NCBI GenBank assembly: GCA_026119935.1
Contig: JALRMH010000019.1
Coordinates: 612,760 to 676,759 of the forward strand
Reading direction: 5' to 3'
Source: Endothia cerciana
Lineage: Eukaryota; Ascomycota; Sordariomycetes; Diaporthales; Cryphonectriaceae
Length of the DNA: 64,000 nt
Below are positions 33,587 to 44,715 of this stretch, in pieces (within the stretch, counting starts at the first letter, position 1; every line of letters begins with the position of its first letter). A model generated the notes under the pieces. That model worked only from the letters and a program-made list of their open reading frames with translations. It was not told the origin of the DNA and ran no database searches. Made by a program: the position numbers and the translations under genes.

Positions 33587-34528
33587 CTATGTCTATACTA
33601 TTTACTGTATTTGGCGACGCAAGCCGCCGAGACCCGCTGCGCTGCTTCGTCCGGCCGCAGTTCCGAGGTCACCTGCCAGAAACCCCATGCAAACCTTGTC
33701 AGGGTGTTGTTGTTGGCTGTGATGTCCTCTTCTCTTATACTTTCCCCCCGTGCGCGCATGTTATATGCCCTCGTGTCCTCGCCGCTCGGGCCCCCTTTTC
33801 CGGTTTCGAGAACCATCTATCATAGTAGTGATGCCCTCCGCGATGGGCCATCTCACTGACCATGTACGACGACGATGTGTTCCTACGTGTGGGGGATAGA
33901 CAGACATTCCATCCATCCTTGGGCCCGTCGTAAACCCAACCACTCCTGTTGGCGGCGGCGGGCTCTGCCCCAGGATCGAGGGAACCCCCACAGCCCACAG
34001 AAGACCCTATCTACCCCGGACCCCGCGTCTTTTGGGGGGGAGGGGCCCGCTGACGGGGGCTGTGGGGGAGGGGAGCTCTGGCCGGGGGGAGGGGTTGGGG
34101 GGTGGGGTTGGGGATGTGAGCAGTGAACGACTCATGAGCTGGCCCTTTGAGGGCTCCGTACGGCGATATTCACCATATTGGGAGGATACTCTGCGCGACC
34201 ACGCTCGGCAGTTCCATGCTGCTCTGTGGGCAGTGCGCCCAGCATATCTCAATGGGGTTTGGGCGGGGGGGTGGGGGGGGACAGAGACGCAATATCAGAA
34301 CCCCTTATATAGACATCGAGGCCCCACGACTCATGATGGGGAAGAGGGAGGGAGGGAGGAGGAGGACGCGGTTGTTCCTCTTCCCGTAGGCTGCTCACCT
34401 CGATCCAGACCAGCAGATTCCAGGGCCCCAACGCACAGAGTTCCCTGACAGGGCCGGCCCACAAAGAGACAGAGAGAGGGAGAGAGAGAGAGATACAGGT
34501 TGTGAGCTTTGGATAAGGACGGGCAGAG
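33586..34528. other. Intergenic upstream of the sugar transporter
   Basis: No gene is recognised. G-rich tracts occur around 34036-34110 and 34262-34280, and a GA-rich purine tract (GAGAGAGGGAGAGAGAGAG) lies just before the transporter start at about 34467-34490. Confidence 0.5.
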
Positions 34529-36465
34529 ATGGTGTCAGTACTAGAGGACGTTGACCCGAAGTCCGGGGTTCAGCACTATGAGGACGGCCCTCAAGAGGTC
34601 CGACGGAATTATGTCGCGCCTGGTGGGCTTCCCTCGCACTCCGTCAGAAGAAAGCCTGACTGGCCGAGTGGCCGACTGACCGACTGACTGACGTTCTATA
34701 GGCTTCGCCGGTCTGTTCCAGTCCAGATATGTCGTGTTCTGCGCCGTCTTTGTGTGCCTGGGAGGTTTCCTCTTCGGTTACGACCAGGGCGTCATCTCCA
34801 TCGTCCTCGTCATGGACCAGTTCCAGGACCGCTTCCACCAGGTGTCCGACACCGCACCCGGGGGCGGTTTCTACAAGGGGCTCATGACCGCCATGATCGA
34901 GCTTGGCGCGTTCCTAGGTGTGTCGCCGCGCGCCCGCCACAGCCCCCTGATAGGATAGGGAGGGGGGGACACCCCCCCCCCTCCGGACTGACCATGCCAC
35001 CGCCGGGATTAGGTGCCCTCAACAACGGCTGGGTCGCAGACAGGCTGTCCCGCAAGTACTCCATCGCGGCCGCCTCCCTCATCTTCATCGCCGGCTCCTC
35101 CATCCAGACCGGCGCGGTGGACTTCCCCATGCTCGTCGCCGGCCGGCTCATCGGCGGCGTGGGCATCGGCATGATGAGCATGGTCGCCCCGCTGTACATC
35201 TCCGAGGTCTCCCCGCAGGAGATCAGGGGGACCCTCCTGGTCCTCGAGGAGTTCTCCATCGTCTTCGGCATCATCGTGGCCTACTTCATCACCTTCGGCA
35301 CCCGCTTCATCGCCGGCGAGTGGTCCTACCGCCTGCCCTTCCTCCTCCAGATCTTCCCCGCCGTCCTCCTCGGCTCCGCCATCTTCCTCCTCCCCTTCTC
35401 GCCCCGCTGGCTCGCCCAGAAGGGCCGCGACGACGCGTGCCTCGCCGCCCTCTCCAGGCTGCGCCGGGTGCCCGCCTCCGACCCGCGCGTCCAGGCCGAG
35501 TGGCTCGACATCCGCGCCGAGGTCGCCTTCCACCGCGAGGTCGCCGAGAGGCGCCACCCGCACCTGGCCCGGGACGCCGAGGGCGGCCGCGGCGGGGGCC
35601 TGGCGGCCGGGGTGCGGCTCGAGCTGTCGGCCCTCGCCGACTGCTTCCGGAACGGCTACCTCAGGAGGACTATGGTCGGCGTCATGCTAATGTTCTTCCA
35701 GCAGTTCGTGGGCATCAATGCCCTGATCTACTACTCCCCCAGCCTCTTCGAGACCATGGGCATCGCCTACGACATGCGCCTGGTCCTGGGCGGCGTCCTG
35801 AACGTCACCCAGTTCATCGGCGTCATAACCAGCCTGTACACCATGGACGCCTGGGGCCGCCGCCCGCTCCTGGTCTGGGGCGCCGCCGTCATGGGCGGGT
35901 GCCATATCATCATCGCGGCCCTGGTCGGCCTCTACAACAGCTCCTGGGCCGAGCACGCCGCCCAGGGCTGGGTGTCGGTCGCGTTCCTCTTCTTGTACAT
36001 GCTGGTGTTCGGGGCCACCTGGGGACCCGTCCCGTGGGGTAAGCCTCCTGACTGATGATATTGCGTCTTCCCCCCCCCCCCCCCACACCCACCCTCCCGG
36101 CCATCTTATAGCGGCTGACGAGACATCGTCCAGCGATGCCGAGCGAGATCTTCCCGTCCTCGATCCGGTCCAACGGCGTCGCGATCAGCACGTGCTCGAA
36201 CTGGCTGAACAACTTCATCATCGGGCTGATCGTCCCGCCGATGATCCAGAACACCAGGGGGTTCGGGGCCTACATCTTCTTCGCCGTGTTCTGCGCGCTC
36301 GGCCTGGTGTGGTCCTGGTTCCTCGTCCCCGAGACCAAGGGCAGGAGCCTCGAGGACATGGACCAGGTCTTCAACGACATGACCGGGACGGCGGATGAGA
36401 CTCGGAAGCGCGAGATCCTGGACGGCCTGAGGGAGAGGGCCCGTCAGGATAAGGGTGATGCCTGA
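34529..36465 (+). CDS. MFS sugar transporter (hexose/monosaccharide type)
   Basis: Exons are 34529-34622, 34702-34917, 35013-36038 and 36134-36465. All four splice into one frame, giving 555 aa. Sugar-porter signatures: GGFLFGYDQGVIS in TM1, DRLSRKYSI after TM2, GRLIGGVGIGMMSMVAPLYI with SEVSPQEIRG, FQQFVGINALIYYSP in TM7, DAWGRRPL, and PETKGRSLEDMD at the end of TM12. Twelve membrane segments and a charged central loop (about 235-280) are of usual size. Family knowledge: proton-coupled plasma-membrane sugar uptake. The GYDQGVIS start resembles hexose-type fungal transporters more than the cellodextrin/lactose type, but substrate cannot be read from sequence. It converges on the GH1 beta-glucosidase, with 581 bp between stop codons. 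Introns 2 and 3 contain 10- and 15-nt C runs. Confidence 0.92.
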
Positions 36466-37046
36466 ACAATAATGAAGGACAGGCCTGCGTTCTCTCATGG
36501 TGTCGTCAGAAACCTGGCCAGATATGTCATCCGCCGGTCCGGTACGCGCAGGATCCCTGCGGTTGTGTTGTGGTGTAGCAGATCAGAACCGGCCGACGCA
36601 TTGTACTTCACACACATCTCTGGGAGGCAGGCCGGGTCTCGGAAGGCGAGCGGTGTAGACAGCGGGACCCCCTCCTGCCAACGCGGTCCAAACAAACAAC
36701 ATAGCTTATTTAGGAAACATGTATCTACGTCGTCCTACCGCCCCCGTGATTGGACGCTGAGTGAAGAACGCCCTCTGTCGTCCGTCTCCACCCGCCCCCC
36801 CCCCCCCAAAAAAAAAGATGTTTCCACCGGGAGGTTCACGTCCCCCATCTCATCATCCTCTCTCTCCAATATCCCCGACCACCGTCCCCTCCGCCCTGCT
36901 GGGGCTGCGGTTTTCTTTTGTTCTTTTTTTTTTTGGGTGGGGGGGGGGTGTGTTGGTTTGGTTTTGGTTTTGGTTTTATTTTTTCACCTTCGAAACCCGA
37001 AGGCCCAGGCAACCCATGACCACAGGTAGGATGACCAACCATATAG
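36466..37046. other. Convergent 3' region of transporter and beta-glucosidase
   Basis: Contains C, A, T and G homopolymers around 36786-36810 and 36920-36950 and a TTTTGG repeat near 36956-36976. No gene. Confidence 0.5.
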
Positions 37047-38737
37047 TCAGCTCTTCTTCTTGATGAGGCTGTCGAAGAGCGGCTTGAGGCTCTTTGCGCT
37101 CTTCTTGGGGTGGCGCTTCTGGTCGTGCTCGTAGTCCACGAACGTGACGCCAACTGTGTGTGCACGGGTCAAAAGTCAGCCAGGATATTAAAAAAAAAAT
37201 ATAAAAAATAAAAAATAAAAAATCCAGACGAAAAATACAATACACGCAGGCTTTCTTCTTTTTTCCGGCCGGGTGTGGGGGGGAAGGGGGGCGGCGGTTT
37301 GGCGGGTTAGACTCACATCTCGTCTCGTAGCCCTCAGCCCACTCGAAATTGTCCATCAGCGACCAGGCCATGTAGCCCCTGACGTCGACGCCGTCCTCCT
37401 CGGACGCCTGGGCCATGGCCCTGACGTACCCGTCAAAGTAGTCGACACGGAAGTCGTCCTCGACGATCCGGGCCAGCTGCATGTCGTTCTCGCCCTTGAG
37501 GCTCGTGCCGTTCTCCGTGACGTAGATCTTGGGGGACCCGTACCGCCTCGACAGCCAGGCCAGCAGCTCCCGGAAGCCCCGGGGGTTCGGCCGCAGCCAG
37601 AAGCTCTGCGTCTCCGGGCCGATGCACTCGCCCTCCTTGCTGTAGAAGAGGGTCTCCAGGTTGCCCAGGAAGTCGTCCCCGGGCGGGGTGCCGTCCTTGT
37701 GCCGGATGTAGTTGGCCGTGTAGTGGTTCATGCCGTAGAAGTCGTTGCTCCCCTTGACCAGCGCCACCTCCTCGTCCGTCCACTCGGGCAGCCGGCCGCC
37801 CAGCTGCCGGCGCATCGACTCCGGGTACCGGCCGAAGTAGATGGGGTCCGCGAACCAGCTGATGGCGAACTCGATCTTGCGCTCGCTCGCCTCGACGTCG
37901 GCCGGGTCCTCGGGGTCCCAGGGGTACGTCGCGTCCCCGTTGAGCGTGATGCCGATCTCGCCCCCGTCGCGCGCCTTGAACTCCTCGCGGTACACCCGGA
38001 CGGCCCTGCCGTGGGCCAGGAGCAGGTTGTGCCCGACCAGCCAGGGCTCGCGCGACGAGTCGCCCGCGGCGGATCTGGCCCGGTCGCTGCAGCGGCCCGG
38101 GGCGAAGTAGCCCGTCGAGTAGCCCAGGATGGAGCTGCACCACGGCTCGTTGAAGGTGATCCAGTGCTTGCACCGGGGGATGGCGGCGAAGACGACGCGC
38201 GCGTAGTTCTCAAAGTCCAGCGGGAACTCGTCGCGGTTCAGCAGCCCGCCGTAGCGCCTCTCCAGCCCGTCGGGGAGGTCCCAGTGGTACAGGGTGATGA
38301 AGGGCTCGATGCCGGCGGCCAGCAGGTCGTCGGTGAGGCGGCGGTAGTGGTCCAGGCCCTTCTGGTTGACGGGGTCGCCGCGGCCGCCGAGCGGGATGAT
38401 GCGCGACCAGGACAGCGAGAAGCGGTAGGCGGTCGCGCCCAGGGACTTGAGCAGGGCGATGTCCTCGCCCGTGCGGTTGTAGCTGTCGCAGGCCACGGCG
38501 CCGCTGGAGCCGTCCGCGATCTTGCCCGGGATCGCGCAGAAGGTGTCCCAGATGGAGGGCCCGCGGCCGTCCTTGTCGACGGCGCCCTCGATCTGGTAGC
38601 TGGGGCGGGGGGGGGGGGTTGGTCTTGCTTAGCCTTTGTCCCCTCCGGCGGCGGGGCAAGGAGCGGGGGGGGGGGGAATAGATGGATACTCACGACGCCG
38701 TGGCGAAGCCCCACTTGAAATCCGATGGCAGAGACAT
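37047..38737 (-). CDS. GH1 beta-glucosidase, intracellular
   Basis: Exons are 38694-38737, 37317-38599 and 37047-37153, giving 477 aa. The start MSLPSDFKWGFATASYQIEG is the standard GH1 beginning, with no signal peptide. Acid/base Glu lies in ITFNEPW (about 168) and nucleophile Glu in IYVTENGTS (about 374). Other landmarks are YRFSLSWSRIIP, LYHWDLP, GMNHYTANYI and SLMDNFEWAEGY, then FGVTFVDYE across the last junction. Family knowledge: cytosolic fungal GH1 enzymes of about 465-480 residues hydrolyse imported cellobiose and other beta-glucosides. Lack of a secretion signal fits this. The adjacent sugar transporter makes a shared role plausible. Intron 1 contains two 12-nt sense-strand C runs. 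Confidence 0.93.
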
Positions 38738-40990
38738 GATGGGACGACAGCTGCTCCGTCCAGGACCGTTCAGATATCAGGTTATCGTTCTCGGTGGCTA
38801 TCCGGATCTGTCGAGGGTCTAGGGCTGAACAGCTCAGGTGGTGAGGGAGGAGGGCGGCGGCGATGATGACGAGATTGTGGCCCCTGGGAAGATTTGAGGC
38901 CCTAGAGAGGGCTGTCTGCCTCAGTCTGTCAATATGATGATGGCTTCTTAATCCTCAGGCATATATCATCTCCCATCAACTCTGATGAGCCGCTGGGAAA
39001 AAAGCTAAGCAGGGCACGACCTTTTTGGGGGGGGAGGAGGGGGGAGGAACTATATGACAGAGGGGGTCGAGGTGTATGTATATGTATATAGTAAGAACAC
39101 GGCCGACATCCATCCATCCATCCACACATATATGAACAGGCACATACCTCCTGCACAGAGGACAGAGGAGACAGACGACAGACGTTCCAAGAGCAACAAG
39201 CAGTTATGAGACCTGGGGCGACAGGGGGGGGGGAGGTCAGCAGGCCCGCCGTACTTAGATTGGCCCGGATTGGGAACTATATTCTCGTGAGCCTCCCCCA
39301 ATTCTGCCGTGCCCGTTAGATGTTCGGACCGTGGCGGCCGAGAAGAGCCACCTGGGCATAGCGCACACAGCCACCCTTCCTAAACCCCCCCTCTTCCTTC
39401 TTTACATACCTGGTGGGCGATCAGCTCAGGCACCGCGAGGCCCCGCCGTGACCGTTGCGTTATGCTGCCTCGGTCAGGAAATCAGGCGCACCATCACCTG
39501 TCCACCACGGAAACCCACATCCTCATCCTCATCCCTCTGGGGCGCCCCCACTCCGGGAGGCACGCTGGGTAGCGCATATGAACTGTTGGAGCCCGTCCGT
39601 TCCCAGTCCGTCCATTGGAGGTGCTCCGCTCTGCCGCTCCATGATACCTTGCTCAGGCGGCCCTCTACATGGTGGCTTGTTGATAACCCCCCCCCCCCTC
39701 CGGGCGCTGTGCAGCAGACCTTGTAGCCTGCCCACCCTGAGATACAGGCACCATCGACGGGTTCCTCTTGGCAACGGGGTCTCCTTCCTGGAGAGAAGGG
39801 CGATGGGGGGAAGAAGACGAAAGTTGAAACAATATAGACCTGGCTTCAGTATGAGCTCTCGTCTCACATATACCCACCCTCCTCCCACCCCCTCCCCTTC
39901 CCCGACTATCTGGGGCCTGTGCCCCCGGCCCGTCAAGCCGCTGACGGCGCTTATTCCGGGGCGCGCCTAAACCTCGGCAGGACGGCCAGGCCCAAGCTGC
40001 AGCTCTGCCACGGCCTTGGCCACCTCCGATGCCTCCATCAAAAGGTGTACGAAGTGCCAAAGGCTGAGCGAGCGGCCATCACGGGAATGGTGGTGCATGT
40101 GGAAAGGGGGTCTCCGGGTGAGGTAAGGCTTCCTGCGCCGTCCCGTCCCCCGGCGTCTCTTCCCGGGGGCATCGGTTCGGCCTCGTCATCCGGATCGTGC
40201 CACCACACCCCCACTGCCAGGCCGTCGCGCCGCCGTCTCTGCTACCGGCGGCTGAACTTCGGTCCATTGTGAGGCTTCGACTCGGTCCTCGGTACCTCTT
40301 CGGGACACCTGGGACAGATCAACGGAAGCCGGCGCGGTGAGGCCTAATGAGGACATGGAGAAATCTTGTTTCTACTATATATAAAAATTAAAAAAAATTC
40401 ATCGCAGATGGGATGATGAAGCTGTAGGTCCGCCAGTATCATACGTCGTACGCCTCTTCAGAACCTTGATCCGCCCTTCCGCCCACGCCCCTTTTCTTCC
40501 CCCCCCCCCCCACCCTCTCAGACGCCTCACCGTCAAAAGTGTGGACGGACACCTTAATTTGCAGGAAAACCCTTTCCGCCTCGTGCTCCCCGGACGATGA
40601 AGGAGTTCCAGGACGCCACGCCGACCTCTCAATGCTGGGGTTGGACACGCGCCGTCGGTCCCATTCCGGACGCAACCGCTCAAGCGGGTCGGACGTCCTG
40701 TTGTGTCGGAACTTCCTAGATACTTCCCCAGGCGCATCCTTAAGACATCCGCCTGCAAAGAGCTCTCGGGTGGTGCAATGGACTAGGCGGACCTCCCAGC
40801 CGCCCATGTCTTGTGTTTTGGGAGGCATGCCAACTCGCCCCGCCATGGCTCGCGGGTTTTGTCGTGTGGTGGTCATGAGGGCGTCGAATAGAGCCGATCA
40901 CTCCCCTTGGCCGCTGGGCATATCAGTATACCGAACGCCGTGAGACAAGTTGCTTCGCCCTGGTTGACCGACCTTCGGCGGAACCTCGGA
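38738..40990. other. Intergenic, 2.2 kb
   Basis: No convincing gene. A minus-strand open frame at 40439-40876 (145 codons, MTTTRQNPRAMAGRVGMPPK at its start) has no recognisable domain; it could be a short orphan gene or the 3' flank of the GFA gene. G/C homopolymers lie near 39224-39232, 39687-39697 and 40500-40511. Confidence 0.4.
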
Positions 40991-41865
40991 TCACGGGTGA
41001 CTGACGCCTTCCATATGGGCATCGTCGACGTCGTCCCGGTCACCCAGCTTCCTCTTCCCGTTCCCAGCTGCGGGTGTGCTGGCCCCGGCCCCTTCGTCGC
41101 TGTACTCGACGATCTCGAATTCGATCCTCCTCGTACCGTCGGCGCTTTGCCGTGTACCCTTGGCCATCCCCAGGCGCCCGCCCAGGCGGCTGCCCTCCAC
41201 GATGCTGTCAAACCATGGGATGCTAGTCATCTCACGACCCGCAGCCGCTTGCAGGGCAGTCGGAGTTGCTGCGGCAGGCTCCTCCGCGGTTCCGCCGCCC
41301 GGAGCAGCAGGCCCAGGGGGTACCCTCGCTGGCACTTCGAACCTCTGGCCCTCGGTCGGGGAATCCGGGACCAGTCCCAGGTCCTCCAGGTCACCCAGGT
41401 CCTCGCGACACAGACTGCCGACCGTGACCTGGATGTAATCCGCCTCGGCCTGCGGCTGCCCGGACCAGTACGTCAGTGGCGTGCCACAGAAGCCACAGAA
41501 CTGCCGTCTCGAGTGACCCTCATGGGGATTTTCGTAGACTCGGCGTATCTGGGCGGCTGTCTCATCAGGGAAGAATGCATGGGTGGCAGAGTGGTACCAG
41601 GTCAGGGGTATGCGGATGTGGGCTGAGAGTGGCGTGGCCTGCGCAATCCCTATGTGGTAGATGTCAGCTAAGGGGACAAGGTTTCTGGTGTGGTCTGCAG
41701 GGGAGACTCTCGCTCAGCCTGGCTGCGACATACGGTGTGAGGTGCCCGTGCCAAAGAGGACCTGCGCGGCTTCATTGGCACCTTGAGGGGGGCTCTGATG
41801 AGGTACTGGTTCCTGTGGCAGGCGCAGGAACCTCGAAGGGGGCGCTCGAGGCTCATGGTGACCAC
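40991..41865 (-). CDS. GFA/CENP-V domain protein with a one-base frameshift
   Basis: Exons are 41734-41865 and 40991-41649. The donor is GTATGT and the acceptor CACATAG, joining SHRIAQATPLSAHIRIPL. Exon 1 opens with SLERPLRGSCACHRNQYLI, the first Cys-x-Cys zinc site. Exon 2 has LTWYHSATHAFFPDE and QFCGFCGTPLTYWSGQ (second CxxC site), then a family-typical SLCREDLGDLEDLGLV, and ends in a charged tail. Between the two the frame is broken. The segment NEAAQVLFGTGTSH lies one frame away from the start, and the phase sum is exactly one base short. The break falls at or next to the six-G run at 41787-41792 (plus strand). It is either a real frameshift or a homopolymer sequencing error. Family knowledge: glutathione-dependent formaldehyde-activating-type fold binding two zinc ions; actual activity is mostly unknown in fungi. 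The intact product would be about 263 aa. Confidence 0.75.
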
Positions 41866-42635
41866 GCAAGTCGATCAGGTGCTTGTTCGTTGAGCTTCGG
41901 GGTCCTGGGGCACCTCTGCCCTGCCGCCAGGTGGTGCTTGGTTGGGGTGAGGAGGGGTGTGTCTGGAGCTCTGGACTGGATTGAAAAGGAGCCAGGCCAG
42001 CTGCTGCCGAAGACGAAGAGGAAGAGGAAGAGGAAGAGAGTGTGTCAGCGTCTCACAGAGGAGCGACTGGACGGACGGTGGAAGATGAGAAGAATTGATA
42101 GATAGATGTTTGTTCATCGTCATAGGACCCCCCAAGACCCTCTCAGCGTGGGGAGACCCCTTCCCCACCTGCTGTGTTACAGTATCAGGGTGGGGACTCG
42201 ATATGTCACTTCGATTAGCGGGTAACAGAGAAGCTCTACCCCTGTACCGGGTCAGCCCCGCCACAGCCCAGGCTGCACTTCCAGGTCTTCGAGACGTTTC
42301 CTCGCCCGTCTTCGAAATTTCTACCACCTTCTCCCCAGAGCCACCAGGAAGGACTTCATCACCCATCGCTCACCGTATCATATCCACCAACACCCCCCCC
42401 CCCAACCCTGGGTCTCTTGCGTGTTGCACATTGCAGTCCTTTGGGTGAGGGAGGATCTGCTGGGGACCACATTGCTTTTGACCTTGGAGATGGGATGGAT
42501 GCTGTGGCACGCTGGCCATGTTCTGACTGACCTGTCCCCTGGGACCAGAAGAACTAGTTCAACGCCCTCTGCGGCTATAACTACACAGCACACCGCCCCC
42601 CAGGTGTGGTCGACTCAGGCTGAACCTGAACCCAC
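41866..42635. other. Intergenic between GFA and MDR genes
   Basis: No gene is supported. An AAGAGG repeat lies near 42013-42038 and a C run near 42393-42402. It is the upstream side of the GFA gene and the 3' side of the oxidoreductase. Confidence 0.5.
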
Positions 42636-43709
42636 TCAGGACAGGTCCACGACCAGCTTCTTGGCACTGACCCCCTTGGCCACCAGGTCGACAGCCTTCT
42701 GGACACTCTCGAGCCCCTTGCCAACAACCTCAGGGTCCGGCTTACACTTCATACTCCCGTCCGCCAGCGCGCCCGCGAGCCAGTCCACCCACACAGCCTT
42801 CCCGCAAGCGTCAGTCGCGATGTCCCTACACGTGTTGTTGCTCATCTCCACGCCCTCGGGGAGGCTCAGCGGAGGCAGGGTCCCCGGGGGGAAGACCGTC
42901 CCGAGGTGCTTCCTCCCCCCAAGCTTGTCCACCAGCCCGGCCATCTTGATCAGCGTGCCGGGGATCGTGGTGGGGTCGAGACCGACCATGGCCGCGAAGA
43001 CGCCCGCGGACTTGCCCTTGCCCTTCAGGGCCGACACGATAGCATCTGCCACGCCCTCATCGTGATAGTCGAAGGCGTAGTCCGCCCCGATCCCCTTCAG
43101 GGCGTCGAAGTTGTGCGGGCTCGCCGTGGCCGCCACGAGGTATCCAGCCGCCTTGGCCATCTGGATCGCGCACATGCCCACGGCAGAACTGCCCCCCCAG
43201 ACGACCAATGTCTTCCCGTTGCTGTTCGGCTTGATGCCCGCCCTGGGGAGGTCGAGCGCGAGAGCCTCCTTCATAAACAGCGAGTACAGCGCCGTGCTGA
43301 AGGGCAGGGGCAGCACCGCCGCCTCCGTGGAGGACACGTTGTCCGGGATCTTCGCCACCATGGGCTCGACGGCCGTGGTGTACAGCTGGAAGGCCCCGGA
43401 CTTGGTGCCCTTCAGCGAGGACGCCGAGACGGCGGCAACGATGCGGTCACCTTTCGAGAAGCGGGTGTTCTTTGGGCCTACTTCGGTGACGATGCCCGCA
43501 ACATCGATACCCGAGATGCTGGGGTAGTCTTCCGGCTGGAGGAGGATACCCCGGGTCTGGACGACGAAGTCCACGATGTTGATGCCTGTAGCGTGCACGC
43601 GGAGGACGACCTCGTCATCCTCAGGGGCGGGCATTGGCGATTCCTTGATGACGTAGGGGTGTGCTTGAGGCTCGGTGAGCCATGCTGCTTGGTTCTGGGT
43701 GGGAGGCAT
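42636..43709 (-). CDS. Zinc-independent MDR oxidoreductase (quinone/enoyl reductase, ToxD-like)
   Basis: Single exon, 357 aa, from ATG 43709 in a strong context (ACCGCCATGCC). GroES-like N-terminal half: AAWLTEPQAHPYVIKESPMP, VLRVHATGINIVDF, GIDVAGIVTEVG, FSKGDRIVA. Rossmann half: TLVVWGGSSAVGMCAIQMAK, followed by ATASPHNFDALKGIGADYAF. No structural zinc-binding Cys cluster is present. This combination is typical of fungal MDR trans-enoyl reductase/quinone reductase proteins of about 350 residues, NAD(P)H-dependent and cytosolic. There is no polyketide synthase or other biosynthetic gene beside it, so a secondary-metabolism role cannot be inferred. The coding frame stays open upstream into a repeat but has no ATG there. 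Confidence 0.88.
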   Translation of the reverse strand: MPPTQNQAAWLTEPQAHPYVIKESPMPAPEDDEVVLRVHATGINIVDFVVQTRGILLQPEDYPSISGIDVAGIVTEVGPKNTRFSKGDRIVAAVSASSLKGTKSGAFQLYTTAVEPMVAKIPDNVSSTEAAVLPLPFSTALYSLFMKEALALDLPRAGIKPNSNGKTLVVWGGSSAVGMCAIQMAKAAGYLVAATASPHNFDALKGIGADYAFDYHDEGVADAIVSALKGKGKSAGVFAAMVGLDPTTIPGTLIKMAGLVDKLGGRKHLGTVFPPGTLPPLSLPEGVEMSNNTCRDIATDACGKAVWVDWLAGALADGSMKCKPDPEVVGKGLESVQKAVDLVAKGVSAKKLVVDLS

Positions 43710-43713
43710 GGCG

Positions 43714-43714
43714 G

Positions 43715-43801
<87 letters not shown>
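43714..43801. repeat. (GTT)29 / sense (AAC)29 microsatellite in the leader of the MDR gene
   Basis: An uninterrupted 88-nt trinucleotide tract that ends 4 nt before the MDR start codon. As RNA it would read (AAC/CAA)n. The three sense frames read poly-Thr, poly-Gln and poly-Asn. Confidence 0.97.
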
Positions 43802-44715
43802 GTCTTGAGGTAAGAGTAAGCAAAGTCGAAGGTGGGTGGCTGCCCAGGCATGCCCCAGCAGTTCATCAAGGCGCGGCATGCCAGACTCAATTATACCCAG
43901 AGATGCTTCCACACATTCCTTCGCATTCTTGAGAGATCACCCCATACAGCGCCCTTTCTGCGATGGTTTACATGATTTCGGACGAACACAGGCCGGAACT
44001 CCGACGTAGCCTAATCCGGCCGGTTTTTGCAGCACATCCGACTAACTCCTGAATTCCGAAATCCACTGCGTGATCCCGTACTCCTCGGACGCCTCGCTGT
44101 TCTCACAATGACCCTCGCAGTCCGATTGGCTTGGTTGCATTTCGATCCAGGTAATGAATGGCCAGAAGAACTCTTCTACAAGAAACCGGATTGACTCGTA
44201 TGTGGATGCATACCCGCTTACACCTACCGGACGGAGGTAGGGCAGAATTGCTAGGGCTAGAATCCTCTCTAGAATAAGCAGCCGGTTCACTCACCGGAGT
44301 GGCGCAAAGAACTGTTGGGAGGTCCTCCCCGTCGTCGTCGGTCAGTCACGAGAGGTGAGGGCTGGGGGGGGGGGGGGGAAGGAGGAGGAGGAGGAGGAGG
44401 ACACCCGGCTCCCGACTGGGTCCGGCCCATCTCATTTCCCAGCTGGCAGGCAGAGAGGCTCCAAGGACATTGTGCGCTTCAATCTTCTTCCAAGGACCGG
44501 CCCAACTCCGCCGGAAACCTGTAAAGGGGTCGTGATTGCTGAGGCCACAGGGCCAGTCTCTTGTTCCATCGCTGCTAAAGCTACGGTTCAGGTGAGCCGC
44601 CCCATATCGCCAGCCGCCTGGTGCCAACAATAGCCTCTCGCCGGGTTTCGGTTCCTAAGACCTGCTGATGCGGTTAATCTCTCTCTCTCTCTCTCTCTCT
44701 CTCCCTCTCCCCCTC
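43802..44715. other. Upstream region of the MDR gene / 3' flank of TFC4
   Basis: About 0.9 kb with no recognised gene. A G run plus GGA repeat lies at 44365-44400 and a (TC)n tract at about 44678-44702, just beyond the TFC4 stop. Confidence 0.5.

Noticed and set aside
37273..38718. 481-codon plus-strand open frame
   Set aside because: Antisense shadow of the GH1 beta-glucosidase, which has all catalytic motifs on the other strand.
40439..40876. 145-codon minus-strand frame downstream of the GFA gene
   Set aside because: No domain and unusual low-complexity end; competing frames of similar length on the other strand.
29866..43709. A secondary-metabolite cluster (acyl-CoA ligase, MFS transporter, MDR reductase)
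   Set aside because: No polyketide synthase, NRPS, terpene cyclase or P450 is present, and the genes are interspersed with primary-metabolism loci; the transporter is a sugar porter.
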